Source of the DNA: DASQPR01 sp963797605 | GTDB taxonomy: Bacteria > Actinomycetota > Actinomycetes > Mycobacteriales > Micromonosporaceae | Assembly: GCA_963797605.1 (NCBI GenBank) | Contig: CAWCPX010000005.1 | Span: forward strand, 248,001 to 312,000 | DNA: 64,000 nt | Direction: 5' to 3' | Part shown: one piece after another, positions 1 through 11,538 of the stretch | How the letters are laid out: each line of letters opens with the position of its first letter | Position numbering within the stretch: the stretch's first letter is position 1 | Position numbers and translations under genes: made by a program | The notes under the pieces: model-generated | Database searches by the model: none | What the model saw: the letters and a program-made list of their open reading frames with translations, nothing else | What the model was told of the DNA's origin: nothing

Positions 1-130
1 GAAAACCGAACCCGTCGGCGTGTCGCGCGGGCGTGTCGACGGGCCCGGGGAGGGCTCGGGGGGCGGGCCCGGGCGTGTCGGCGGGCTCGGGGGCGGGCTT
101 GCGTCCGCGGGTTCGGCGAGCGGTCCCAGG
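1..130. other. intergenic, very G+C-rich
   Basis: No credible gene. The stretch is built from short G+C-rich near-repeats of the form GTGTCG followed by GGGC and GGGCCCGGG. It lies just downstream of the EamA gene and could hold its transcription end, but no clean stem with a T-run is visible. Confidence 0.4.
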
Positions 131-1030
131 TCACGGGATCGGGGCGGGCTCCGGCTCCGGCAGCGACTCGGCCGGGGCAGCGGCGCGTTGGGTCGCGAGC
201 ACGGAACCGGCAAGGATCAGCGCGAACCCGACGCCGATGCCGACCGTCAGCGACTCGCCCAGCAGCAGCACGCCGAGCCCGACCGCGACGGCCGGGTTCA
301 CATAGGTGATCACGGTCGCCCGGACCGGCCCGACCTCCTCGATCAGCGCGAAGAAGACGAGGAACGCGACCGCCGTACACAGCACGGCGAGCACGATCAC
401 CGACGCGATCACCTTCGCCGACGGCCAATGCGAGGGTAGCTGCGCGATCCCGACCGGCAGATATCCGATCGCGGTGAGGGTGAGCGCGCCGGTGATCACC
501 CCGAGACCCGGCACGTCGGAGAGGTAACGGGCTCAGCACGAACGGGCCGACCGCGTAACCGATCGCCACGACCGCCATCTGCAGCAACGCCCACACGTCG
601 CCGCCTCTCACGTCGAGCCCGACGAGAGCCCCGACGCCGACCACGCCGACGCCGAGGCCGATCAGACCGTCGGGGGCCGAGCCGCTCACCGCCGGTGATC
701 CAACCCACAAGCGCTCCGACGAGGGGGACGGCCGCCAGCAACAGCCCGGACAGCGAACTGGTCAGCCGGCGTTCCGCGTTGGACAGCAGCAGCCACGGCA
801 CCGCGAGTTCGGCGAGCGTGAACAGGATGCAGCGGCCGCCACCGTGGCAGCACCGGGCGCAACTGCCCCCGGGCGAGCGCGATCGGCAACAGGATCAGGC
901 GGCGACGAGCGGTGCGGAGGAAAACGAGCGATGCCGGCGTGAATGCGCCGACCGAGACCTTGATCAACAGGTACGGGACGCCCCAGATCAGCCCCATCGC
1001 CAAGAACAGCACCCAGCCCCGCCGTGACAT
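131..1030 (-). pseudogene. EamA/DMT-family permease, frameshifted
   Basis: Inner-membrane permease of the drug/metabolite transporter superfamily; substrate unknown. The N-terminal piece starts at ATG 1030, with GGAGG about 6 bases upstream, and contains the first membrane helix (VLFLAMGLIWGVPYLLIKVS). A middle piece in a second frame has PWLLLSNAERRLTSSLSG. The C-terminal piece (514 to 131) has the EamA repeat-2 hallmark VRATVITYVNPAVAVGLG and the last two helices. Homology passes through at least three frames (breaks near 830, 690 and 530), so no full protein is made from this sequence as read. Because all pieces are well conserved, sequencing error is as likely as true decay. Confidence 0.8.
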
Positions 1031-1588
1031 CGATCCTCCAGTCGCCCGCACGCCATTGTCAGGACCGATTGTGGCCTACGGCCCTTTCAGAGCGCACGCC
1101 GCTGTCGGCGGTGCCGTGTCGGGTTTTGCGGCTCTCCAATTCGCGAGCGCGCACCTCTCGGCTACTGTCCGTAGCCTCACGGGGCAACGCACCATCGTCA
1201 CGGAACGTGGCCAACGAAAATTCGGGCTCATGGCCTGCGCGGGGCTCGTTATTGCTCACCTCAGCAAAACACGGGGGCAAGCTGCGTCATCCCACCGTCA
1301 GCGAGAATCCGACCTTGTCGAGACCGTCACGCTTCGTGCCTGTTGCGCCTGAGTGAGCAATAACGAGCCCCCGACACGACCAGTGCCGAGCATCCGATGT
1401 CTAACTCCACGTAACCGAATAAGCCCGAGCCTGCCGGCGACGTGCGGGGCCACGACCCGCGCAGGAACGTACGGAACAGGCCGCGCCCAATCGACACCTG
1501 CGCGATCGTTACTCCCGCCACGGGTGCGCCGCCCGAACTGGTCGCCGCTCGGCCACGACCGCGGGCACCGGGACCGACCCGCGAGGTG
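1031..1588. other. intergenic region with inverted-repeat element
   Basis: No gene is supported here. The open frames on both strands that begin near 1259 and 1353 simply start inside the two arms of an inverted repeat (each arm reads as a GTG start followed by SNNEP) and match nothing recognisable. The only structured sequence is the repeat at 1241-1371, listed separately. Confidence 0.5.
1241..1371. repeat. about 130-bp element with terminal inverted repeats (copy A)
   Basis: The left arm 1241-1259 and right arm 1353-1371 are perfect 19-base inverted repeats (GGGGCTCGTTATTGCTCAC). A weaker TCAG match continues inward. About 93 bases lie between them. Copy B (19718-19848) has the same outer sequence and length but an unrelated centre; copy C (60111-60238) shares the TGCTYACNTCA core and length. 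It is MITE-like or REP-like. No target duplication is obvious. Confidence 0.75.
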
Positions 1589-2347
1589 CTACGTCAGCGG
1601 CGCGAACATCGCCGCGCCGGCGATGCCCGCCTCGTTTTGCAGCGTCGCCGGCACGACCTCGGTGTCGACCTTGATGTACGGCAGGTATTTGTCAGCCTTC
1701 TTGCTGATGCCGCCACCGATGATGATCAGGTCGGGCCAGAACAGCGACTGCAGGAGCTCTAGGTAGTGCCCGAGCCGCTTCGCGTATTCCTCCCACGAGA
1801 GATTCTCGCGGTCACGCGCGGCGTCCGACGCCCACTCCTCCGCGTCGCCGTGGTGCAGGTGCAGGTGCCCGAGTTCGGTGTTAGGCACGAGGACGCCGTC
1901 CATGAACAGGCCGCTGCCGATGCCGGTGCCGAGCGTGACCACGATGATGGCTCCCTTGCGGCCGGCGCCCGCACCGAACCGCACCTCGGCGATGCCGGCC
2001 GCGTCGGCGTCGTTGACGACCACGACGGACCGGCCCGTCGCCTTCTCGAACAGCTTGACGGCGTCGGTGCCCAGCCACTCCTTATCGATGTTGGCGGCGG
2101 TGCGCACGATGCCGTTGCTGACGACGGCGGGCAGCGTCAAGCCGACCGGGCCCTCGATGTCGATCTGGTCGAGCAACTCCACGACCGTGTCGGCGACAGC
2201 CTTCGGCGTCGCGGGTGACGGGGTGAGAATGCGGATCCGCTCGGTAGCGAGGGCCCCGGTGCCGAGGTTGACCGAAGCACCTTTGATGCCGGTGCCTCCG
2301 ATATCAATCCCAAGAGCGGACCTTGGCTCAGATTTCGTTTCCGACAT
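1589..2347 (-). CDS. ppgK: polyphosphate glucokinase (ROK family)
   Basis: Cytoplasmic enzyme that phosphorylates glucose to glucose-6-phosphate using inorganic polyphosphate (and usually ATP), feeding glycolysis. The 252-aa product has the actinobacterial PpgK pattern: phosphate-binding loop GIDIGGTGIKG (residues 13-23), LPAVVSNGIVRTAANIDKEW in the middle, sugar-site NDADAAG, second phosphate loop VTLGTGIGSGLF, and TELGHLHLHHGDAEEW. The start is ATG 2347 because AAGGAG lies 6 bases upstream; the open frame extends 15 codons further without a better signal. It stands alone, with the EamA gene downstream and the secreted FnIII protein upstream on the same strand. Confidence 0.93.
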   Translation of the reverse strand: MSETKSEPRSALGIDIGGTGIKGASVNLGTGALATERIRILTPSPATPKAVADTVVELLDQIDIEGPVGLTLPAVVSNGIVRTAANIDKEWLGTDAVKLFEKATGRSVVVVNDADAAGIAEVRFGAGAGRKGAIIVVTLGTGIGSGLFMDGVLVPNTELGHLHLHHGDAEEWASDAARDRENLSWEEYAKRLGHYLELLQSLFWPDLIIIGGGISKKADKYLPYIKVDTEVVPATLQNEAGIAGAAMFAPLT

Positions 2348-2514
2348 CAGGGGCTCCTTCAGCTGATCAGCGCCGATCGCATCCAGAACCATCCTGTCAC
2401 GCTGAGCTATGTTGCACCTGACGATGCGCGGCGCAATCGCCCGTTCGCGGTGACAGTCCGCACGAATGTTCGACAGCCGGGCCCATCATCGCGGCCCGGC
2501 TGCCGGCAACGTCG

Positions 2515-4233
2515 TTACTGCGCTACGGCGCTCTTCTCGACGGTTCGCGCGCTTTCCGCGGATCCGTTCAGCGCCGTGAATTGGTAGTAGTAGGTCGTGC
2601 CGGAGGTGACGGCCGTGTCGGTGTAGGTCGGCGAGGTCGTCGTGGCCAGCGGTGTGGCTCCCTCGCCGCCGGGCGTCGTGCCCCGGAAGACGTGGTAGCT
2701 GGTCGCGCCGGTCTCGTTGCCCCACTGCAGCAGGATGTTGCCCGCCCGTGGCGTGATCACGACGCCGAACGGCACACCGGGTGCCGTGCCACCGCCACCG
2801 CCGACGACGGGTGTCGCGCTCGCCTCGTTCGAGTTGCCCGACGTGCCCGCCGAGTTCGTCGCCTTGACACGGTAGTAGTAGGTGGTGCCGTTCGTGACGG
2901 TGTTGTCGGTGAAGTTCGGGGCCGTACTCGTCCCGATGGCGGTCGCGCTCTCGCCGCCGGCAGCCGTACCCCGGAAGATCGAATAGCTTGTGGCTCCGGC
3001 ACTGGCACCCCAGGTCAGGGTGACCGTCGCGCTGCCGGCGTTGGCCGTGAGCCCGGTCGGAGCCGCCGGTGTCGTGACGGTGCCCGCCGGCACTGCGGTG
3101 ACCTCGTTCGAGTCGGGCGAGACGCCCACCGCGTTGTTCGCGGCCACGTTGTAGAAGTAGGTCGTGCCGTTGTGCAGGCCGGTGTCCGTGAACGCCGTCG
3201 TGGTGCCGTTCGTCGTGCCGACCGGGACAACCGCCTCACCGTCGGACTTCGTCCCGCGATAGATCGTGTACGACGTCGGGCTGCCGGTGGCACTCGCGGT
3301 CCACGACAGCGCGACCGTTGTGCTCGCCGGCGTCGCGGTCAGGTGTGTCGGCGCGCTCGGGCTGGACGCGGTCGCCGGGCTGACGATCAGCTCGTCGACA
3401 CGCGAGACGCCGTGATCGGTGACGGCGAACATCTGCACCGAGTTGACCCCGGCGTTGAGGTGCACCTGTAGCGCCGTGTCCTGATAGGTCTCGAAGCTGC
3501 CGGTGATCGGGAACCGCTGCGTCGACGTGATCACGGTGCCGTTGACCTTCAGACCCATCTGCCGGTTGTTGACGCCGGGGAACAGACCGGACTGGAACGC
3601 GTAACGCCAGTCGATCGTGTAGAGCCCGGCCGTCGGCACCACGACGTTGTTGAACGTCATCGTGCCCTCGGTCGAGTACGCCATGTCGACGACCCGGCCG
3701 CCGGGCGAACTGGCGCCCGAGGAGCCCAGCACCTGCGGGAACCAGCCGGTGAGGGTCTGGAACCAGTCGAACCCGCCGAGCAGGGCGTCTTTTCCGTAGT
3801 AGGTCTCGCTCGTGCCGGACGCGACGCCGGCCACGTTGCCGCCGGTGCCGATCGGTGGTGGTGTCTTGGACGCGTCCTCAGGCGTACGCGCGGACTCGCC
3901 ACCGGCGTTGACCGCCGTGATCTCGTAGAAGTAGATGGGCGTCGGACTCAAATTCGCGTCTTTGTAGCTGGTGGCGGTGGTCGACGCGATCGGCGTGGCG
4001 CCCTCGCCGCCCGACGTGGTTCCGCGATAGATGCTGTAACTCGTGGCGCCGGGGCTGGCCGGCCATTCGATCGTGATCGACGAATCGGCACCGGCCGTCA
4101 ATTCCTCGTCGGCGGGTGCCGGCGGCGGAGTGACAGCCGCGAACGCGGGGACCTGCGCCTGTGCGACCGCGATCGTCGCCAGCGATCCCAGCACCAATAA
4201 GACGCGAGCGGTGGAGCGGAAAGACCTCTTCAT
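2515..4233 (-). CDS. secreted protein with four FnIII domains and a CBM6/35-like domain
   Basis: Probable secreted carbohydrate-binding or adhesion protein of 572 aa; no catalytic domain is visible. A Sec signal peptide (MKRSFRSTARVLLVLGSL, then AQAQVPAFA) is followed by FnIII domain 1 (about 35-125), a beta-sandwich with CBM6/CBM35 or malectin features (about 130-290: GLYTIDWRYAF, NGTVITSTQRF, VNSVQMFAVTDHG), and three more FnIII domains (about 295-385, 390-475, 485-570). The FnIII units share ATSYSIYRGTTSGGEGATP and TTYYYQFTALN-type strands. ATG 4233 has GGGAG about 9 bases upstream. Such linker modules usually sit beside a hydrolase domain, so a stand-alone copy is unusual. Confidence 0.8.
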   Translation of the reverse strand: MKRSFRSTARVLLVLGSLATIAVAQAQVPAFAAVTPPPAPADEELTAGADSSITIEWPASPGATSYSIYRGTTSGGEGATPIASTTATSYKDANLSPTPIYFYEITAVNAGGESARTPEDASKTPPPIGTGGNVAGVASGTSETYYGKDALLGGFDWFQTLTGWFPQVLGSSGASSPGGRVVDMAYSTEGTMTFNNVVVPTAGLYTIDWRYAFQSGLFPGVNNRQMGLKVNGTVITSTQRFPITGSFETYQDTALQVHLNAGVNSVQMFAVTDHGVSRVDELIVSPATASSPSAPTHLTATPASTTVALSWTASATGSPTSYTIYRGTKSDGEAVVPVGTTNGTTTAFTDTGLHNGTTYFYNVAANNAVGVSPDSNEVTAVPAGTVTTPAAPTGLTANAGSATVTLTWGASAGATSYSIFRGTAAGGESATAIGTSTAPNFTDNTVTNGTTYYYRVKATNSAGTSGNSNEASATPVVGGGGGTAPGVPFGVVITPRAGNILLQWGNETGATSYHVFRGTTPGGEGATPLATTTSPTYTDTAVTSGTTYYYQFTALNGSAESARTVEKSAVAQ

Positions 4234-4498
4234 TGGGGGCACTCCCACTAGTGACTGATCCGCACGAGCGAAGCCCGCGCGGCATCGCAAATTTCCCCGT
4301 TTAACCAGGCCAATCGGACGGCCCGAGTTAGGTTAGATCGTCGACGATCAATGCACTAGAGCGCTCGCCGCGAATTTACCAGGCACGTGTGGACGACCGT
4401 CAATGCCTTTTGTAAATTGTCGAGAAAAGTATGGCAACGTTTCCATCGTCTGCCGGAAGAGCCCAGGAAACGCCCCGGAAAGGCCACTGTGGACGGCC

Positions 4499-4951
4499 CT
4501 ATCGGCCTATCGCGGAACCCCGAAGTCGACGCAGAATGCGACTCAGATGCGCACGGTCGGCCTCGTCGAGATCGCCGAAGAAGCGCTCCCCCTCGGCAGC
4601 CCGGGCGGCACTGATCGCCTCACCCACTCGGCGGCCCTCCTCGGTGAGCGCGACCAGCGTGGCCCGCCGGTCGGCCGGGTCGGGCCGGCGCTCGACCAGC
4701 GCCCGCTCCTGCAGCGCGTCGACCACTTCGGTGGTGCTCCGGGGCGCGATGCGCAAGTGATCGGAGAGCTCGCTGAGGCGCATGAGGCCGTGGTGACTGA
4801 GCACGCCGAGCGCGCGCGACTGGCCGGGAGTGATGTCCCACGGCTCCAGCGTTTGCTTGGTCAGATGCCGAATCTGCCGGGCCACCCCCCAGAACGCCTC
4901 GGACAGCGTCTCGTCGGGAGTTTCGTCGGCTTCCGGCTGCTCAGCGGTCAC
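4499..4951 (-). CDS. MarR-family transcriptional regulator
   Basis: Winged-helix regulator of 150 aa with the usual MarR length and layout: N-terminal helices, helix-turn-helix (MRLSELSDHLRIAPRSTTEV), and wing with the DPADRRATLVALTEEG signature (DxR motif). It is divergent from an ABC exporter at 5036, with a symmetric operator-like sequence between them, so it probably represses that exporter and itself. The GTG start at 4951 has no Shine-Dalgarno sequence but is preceded by TAACCT exactly 6 bases upstream, indicating a leaderless message. Confidence 0.9.
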   Translation of the reverse strand: MTAEQPEADETPDETLSEAFWGVARQIRHLTKQTLEPWDITPGQSRALGVLSHHGLMRLSELSDHLRIAPRSTTEVVDALQERALVERRPDPADRRATLVALTEEGRRVGEAISAARAAEGERFFGDLDEADRAHLSRILRRLRGSAIGR

Positions 4952-4957
4952 CGGAAT

Positions 4958-4963
4958 AGGTTA
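4958..4963 (-). promoter_or_regulatory. leaderless -10 box of the MarR gene
   Basis: TAACCT on the minus strand, 6 bases (attccg) before the GTG start at 4951. Transcription would begin at or next to the start codon. Confidence 0.5.
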
Positions 4964-4990
4964 TCACCGGATGTTGTTGTAGCCTCATGT

Positions 4991-5003
4991 TGAGGTAACC
5001 TCA
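4991..5003. promoter_or_regulatory. probable MarR operator
   Basis: TGAGGT-A-ACCTCA is a perfect 6+1+6 inverted repeat. A second overlapping pair, CCTCA-TGT-TGAGG (4983-4995), extends it. It lies in the 84-bp gap between the divergent MarR gene and ABC exporter, the typical place and size for a MarR site. Confidence 0.6.
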
Positions 5004-5035
5004 GCAATGGTTCCCCCACAGAAGAGAGACAAATC

Positions 5036-6847
<1,812 letters not shown>

Positions 6848-6865
6848 GGCCGATCACATCGAGTC

Positions 6866-6913
6866 GATCGTGACGATTCATGGTTATCCGGGCCGCCGTA
6901 AACCATCACGATC
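6866..6913. repeat. 48-bp palindromic repeat (copy 1)
   Basis: The ends GATCGTGA and TCACGATC are inverted repeats around a GGTT/CCGGGCCGCC centre. A second copy of identical length with about 80 percent matching bases is at 35733-35780. Here it lies between two converging genes (stops at 6847 and 6929), so it probably also serves as a bidirectional terminator. Confidence 0.65.
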
Positions 6914-6928
6914 TAATCGGTGCCCGAT

Positions 6929-7825
6929 CTAGCGCACCGGCCAATCGCGACCCGCCACCGCCGCGTCGTACGACGAGCGGAAGAACTCGAGCAGGTACGC
7001 GTCCGGGTCGGCGGCGGCACGGACGTCCACGTACGGGAGCACGAACTCCTGCAACTGGTCGTTGTAGGAGGCACCGGCCGGCCGGATCGGGAAGCCGCGG
7101 AACCCACTCGGCTCCGGGTAGGCGTACGAGTAGAAGACGCCCTCGTCGTCGCCTCCCGGCCAATAGCCGCAGCTCGACACCTCTTCGTTGTACGCCTCGG
7201 TCATGACCCAGTCCGGGCAGTGCGGCACGCCTCCGGGGTGCGGCGGCGCCTCCCGACCGGAAAAGCGAGTCGCGGCCAGGTCGAACGCGCCCCAGAAGAA
7301 GTGCACCGGGCTGGCCTTGCCCCGATACTCGCCGCGGAACCGGCTCATCACCCGGTGCGCGGACACGAGCGATAGCCAGAACCGGTGCATCGATTCGGCG
7401 TCGTAGCTGGCGTGCGTGGTGTCGTCGGCGAACGGGATCGCCTCGGCGAGTTCCACCGGCTCCGGCAGGATCGGCACGTCCAGCCCGAGGTCGCGGAGGG
7501 TGGCCGTGAACTCGGCGTAGAAGTCGGCCACGCTGCGCGGTTCCAGCCGTATCACCCGGGTCGCCGGTGTGGTGGTCCGGATGACGAGTTCGTGCGAGAC
7601 AAAGTCGAACCAGATCTCGACACCGATCCCCCGGTACGGCATGAGCGACGTGGTCAGGCCGACGGAATTGACGTAGAGCGGCACGTTCCACCACTGGTTC
7701 GTCGGGGGCGCCAGCGCGAGGCGTACCTTCCCGACGATCTGGCTCCACAAATGCACGGTGTCGCGGGTCGGTTGCCACTCGCCGACCGGCAGCCGCGGCC
7801 AGGGATCGATCCGGAAATCGGACAT
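6929..7825 (-). CDS. DUF5996 family protein
   Basis: Conserved actinobacterial protein of 298 aa and unknown function. It begins WPRLPVGEWQPTRDTVHLWS, a family hallmark, and contains NQWWNVPLYVN, GASYNDQLQEFVLPYVDVR and PDAYLLEFFRSSYDAAV at the end. It is soluble with no signal peptide. ATG 7825 is chosen over the longer frame (to 7930) because the family starts here and because TATGCT lies exactly 6 bases upstream, a leaderless arrangement. It converges on the ABC exporter. Confidence 0.85.
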   Translation of the reverse strand: MSDFRIDPWPRLPVGEWQPTRDTVHLWSQIVGKVRLALAPPTNQWWNVPLYVNSVGLTTSLMPYRGIGVEIWFDFVSHELVIRTTTPATRVIRLEPRSVADFYAEFTATLRDLGLDVPILPEPVELAEAIPFADDTTHASYDAESMHRFWLSLVSAHRVMSRFRGEYRGKASPVHFFWGAFDLAATRFSGREAPPHPGGVPHCPDWVMTEAYNEEVSSCGYWPGGDDEGVFYSYAYPEPSGFRGFPIRPAGASYNDQLQEFVLPYVDVRAAADPDAYLLEFFRSSYDAAVAGRDWPVR

Positions 7826-7831
7826 TCCCCG

Positions 7832-7837
7832 AGCATA
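7832..7837 (-). promoter_or_regulatory. leaderless -10 box of the DUF5996 gene
   Basis: TATGCT on the minus strand, with 6 bases (cgggga) before ATG 7825; no Shine-Dalgarno sequence is present. Confidence 0.5.
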
Positions 7838-7865
7838 CGGCTGCCGGCCCGGCGACCTGCGTGAA

Positions 7866-10800
7866 TCAACCCGCCAGGTGGCCCCAGCGGTCTTCCAGCT
7901 CCGCCCACGTCCCCTGCGCGGCCGCGACACCGGCGAGCAGCACGACCACGTGATCGGCCTGCCGCAGCGCCGCCCGCTTGGACGTCGATCCGACCACCGT
8001 CACGCCGTGCGTACGCAGCGCCTGCCACAGTTCCAGCTCCGTGGTCACGTCGAGCGCGGACGAGACGTCGTCGGCGATCAGCAACTCCGTGCGCGGCGCC
8101 AGCGCCCGGGCCAGGGCCAGCCGTTGCAGCTGGCCGCCGGAGAGCCGAGTGCCCTTGTGCCCGATCATCAGGCCCAGGCCGCCACCGGCCACGGCCAGGT
8201 CGTGGTCGAGCTGCGCGGTCGAGACCGCCACCACGGCGTCGTGCTCGTGCCCGAGCTGGATGTTGTCGGCGACCGTGCCGGAGAGCACGCGCGGCATCTG
8301 GCCGACGTAGCCGACCTGGTTCGGCCGCAGGAACAGCTCCGGCTCGGTGACGCGTTCACCGTTCCAGCAGAGGTCACCGCCGTGGTGCACGATGCCGGCG
8401 AGCGCCCGCAGCAGCGACGACTTGCCGGATCCGACCGGGCCGAGGAGCAGCACGAGCTGGCCCCGGTTCACGGTCAGATCGATGTCGCGTACGGCCACGG
8501 TGCCGTCCTCGTGGATCGCGCTGAACCCAACGAGGTCCAGCCGCGACAGCCGGTTTCGCGGCGCGGCGACGGGTCCCGGCGCGGTGCCGGCCGACAGGTC
8601 GACGCCCGGCACGTTCGCCGAGTAGGTGCCGATGCCGGCCATGGACACCGTCCGCCTGGTCCAGACGCGGGCCGACGGCAGCTGCGAGATCAGCGACGCC
8701 GTGGTCCACGCGAACCACCGCACCGCGAGCAGCGTCGACACCGCGACGAGCGTCGCCCCGGCGGAAAGCCGACCGGAGAGGTAGAGCGCCCATGCCGCGA
8801 GCGGCAGCAGGCCACCGACCACCGACGGCGTCGACCGGGCCCAGCACCTGAATCGAGATCTCGCGCCGCTGCCGCGTCGCTGCGGACGGTGTCGAGCTTC
8901 GCCAGGTGCGCGAGCACGGATCGGGTGGCGCCAGCCAACTTGACCGTGCGGGCCGCCGACAACGACGAGGCCAACGCGGTCGCGAACGCCGCCCGGGCCG
9001 CCACCGTCTTGCGCGCCGACCGTTCGAGCAAGGGGCCGAACAGCATCGCGGCGAGTCCGGAAACCACCATCGTGCCGACGAAGAACAGCGCGGGTACGAA
9101 CGACTTCGCGACGATCGTCATCGACACGACCATGAACAGGCACGCGAACTGATCGATCACGTTGTCGGCGAGCATCACGACGCGTTCGGTGTCACCGCCT
9201 TGCGCGATGACCTCGGCCGGCGTGTGGGCGCTGACCCGTCGCGGCCCGGTCTGCCCGTGCACGAGACGCAGGCTGATGCGCAGCATCTGCCGCACCCACC
9301 ACTCGGGGAACCACAGACCGGTGTAGTAGGTCGTCGGCATCGCGACCACGAGCGCCGTGACGATGCCGAACGCGGGCCAGAACACGTCGCCATGACCGTC
9401 GACGAGATCCGACCAGAGCCACGGCAGCAGCGAACCTTCCAACCCCAAGAAGATCATGATGAGGAAGATCGCGAGCGCGCCGAGACCGTACCGGGCGTCG
9501 TTGGTGGCCAGGCGAATGACCTGCCGGAGGGTACGCGAACGGGCCGGCTGGGGCAGCGGCGGCGGATCGGTCCGGAACGCGACCGACAGCGCGACGTCCG
9601 TGTCCGCCTGGGCCGTCATCACGTCGCCGAACCGACGCTGCTTCGTGATGGTCGGCCCGTCAGCCGGGCGAGTCTCGCGATAACCGGCAGTCGGATCCGG
9701 CCCGACCTCCAGCCCCTCGACGCCGCTCCGCGCGATCGCCTCGGCCTCGGCCACGACGTCGGCCCGGCCGCTCGACAGCAACTGGGCGAACCGATCCGAA
9801 TCCCGCAGCGGACCCGCCTCGACCACCTGCCCGTCGGCCAGCACGACGACCTGGTCGCACCGCTGCACCGAGGAGAGCCGGTGCGCGATGACGATGCCGA
9901 TCCGGTCTTCGAGCAGCCGCTCGGTCGCCCGTTGCACCCGGGACTCGGTGACCGGGTCCATCCGGGCCGTGGCCTCGTCAAGGATCACGATGTGCGGATC
10001 GCGTACGAGGATCCGCGCGAACGCGACCAACTGCTCCTGACCGGCGGACAGCACGTAACCGCCGTCGCCGAGCATCGTCTCCATGCCGTCGGGCAGGTCG
10101 GCCACCCAGGCGGTCAGCCCGAGTTGTTCCAGTGCCGAGGCGGCGGACGAGCGGAGGTCGTCGTCGAACAGCGTCACGTTGTCGACGACCGTCCCGGCGA
10201 TGATCTCGGTGCGTTGCGGCACGACGGCGATCCAGCGACGCAGCCCTTCGAGGTCGAAGTCGCGCAGGTCCCGGCCGGCCAGGAAGACGGTGCCAGCCGG
10301 CACGTCCACCGCGCGCGTCAGGATCTTGGCGAGCGTGGACTTGCCGGATCCGCTGCGGCCGATGACGGCGTAGGACCGGCCGCGTTCGAAGACGAGGTTG
10401 ATGTCACGCAGCGCCGCCGGTCGCCCCCCGTCGGAATCGCCGGTCGCGTAACGGTAGGTCAGGCCACGGACCGCGAGATCTCCGTCGGCGGGAGGCGTAC
10501 CGCCGGAAGGCTCTTGCGGTGTTGCTCCGAGCAGTTGCACTCGCCCCCAGGCACCGAGCGCGTTCTGCAACTCCGGCACCATGCCGGCTGACCTGCTCGA
10601 TCGTGCCGCCGAACGCGAGCGCGAGCAGCCAGACCGAGGTCAGCCGAGCGCCGTCGACCCGGTGCGTGGCCAGGGCCCAGGCGCCGCCGGCGACGAACGC
10701 GACGATGCCGATCCGGATCATGCTGGAAGCGGCCGTGGTGACGCGCGCACCCATCAGCCAGACCTTGCGACCGCGCCGCAGCACCTCACTCGCGCGCTGC

Positions 10801-11432
10801 GCGTAGAGGCTGAGCACGTAGGGCCGGGCCAGGCTGGTACGGACGTCGTCCTGCCCGTGAATGGATTCCTCCATCACGGCGGCGAGGTCCGACCAGGCCT
10901 CTTCTTCGTCCATGCGAGCGGCAGAGATGCGGGCCGACGGATTTTTCAACGTCGTCACGAGCAGGATCGCGAGCAGCAGCATGCCGACGCCGGCCGGCCA
11001 CCAGACGCCGATGGCGATCGCGATGGAGAGGCTGCCGATCGAGACGGACTGGGCGATGCGCACGCCCGGACCGCGCATTTCGGACGCGACCTGGTAGACG
11101 TCGCCGTCGATGCGGTCGAGGAGTTCGCCGACCGGCGTGCCTTCGAGGCTCTGCAACTCCTGCCCGAACGCGACCTTGCAGAGGCGGCGCCGCACGCCGG
11201 CGGACCAGTCCGCAGTGAGGCGGGCCGCGAGCAGACCGACGATGACGTCGCCCATCACCGCCGCGACCAGGGATATCGCCAGGAGGATGAAAAGCGTGCG
11301 GGAGCGGTAGAGCAGCAGCGGGCCGGCCAGCGCGGAAGCCGCCGCCTGACCGCCGCCGCCGATGACGATGAGAGCCGCCAGCAGGGCCAGACGGCGTGGT
11401 GACGTGGCCCAGAGATCGCGCAAGAGGCGCAT
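7866..11432 (-). pseudogene. full-length ABC transporter (two membrane, two ATPase domains), frameshifted
   Basis: One polypeptide of about 1,190 residues in the order membrane 1, ATPase 1, membrane 2, ATPase 2. ATPase 1 has Walker A IGRSGSGKST, signature LSAGQEQLVAFAR and Walker B IVILDEATARMD. ATPase 2 has LGPVGSGKSS, LSGGQLQRLALAR and LLIADDVSSALD, where the catalytic glutamate position is Asp. ATG 11432 has AAGGAG about 8 bases upstream. The frame breaks near 10583, where one extra C lies between EQVSR and MVPELQ, and again at about 8845-8870; the outer frames agree, so the shifts cancel. The gene is otherwise uneroded, so sequence error is likely. Substrate unknown. It follows the helicase gene on the same strand after 106 bases. 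Confidence 0.8.
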
Positions 11433-11538
11433 GGAAATCACTCCTTGACGACGGTTGGGGGCTCTGACGTTGGGGGTCAGAGCTACAGCCTGCGCCACAG
11501 AGCCAAGATCACTCAAACCATTTATGCGGGTACGACTG

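Noticed and set aside
2560..3360. DNA-level tandem repeat in the FnIII gene
   Set aside because: The similarity is between diverged FnIII protein domains, not a recent DNA duplication.
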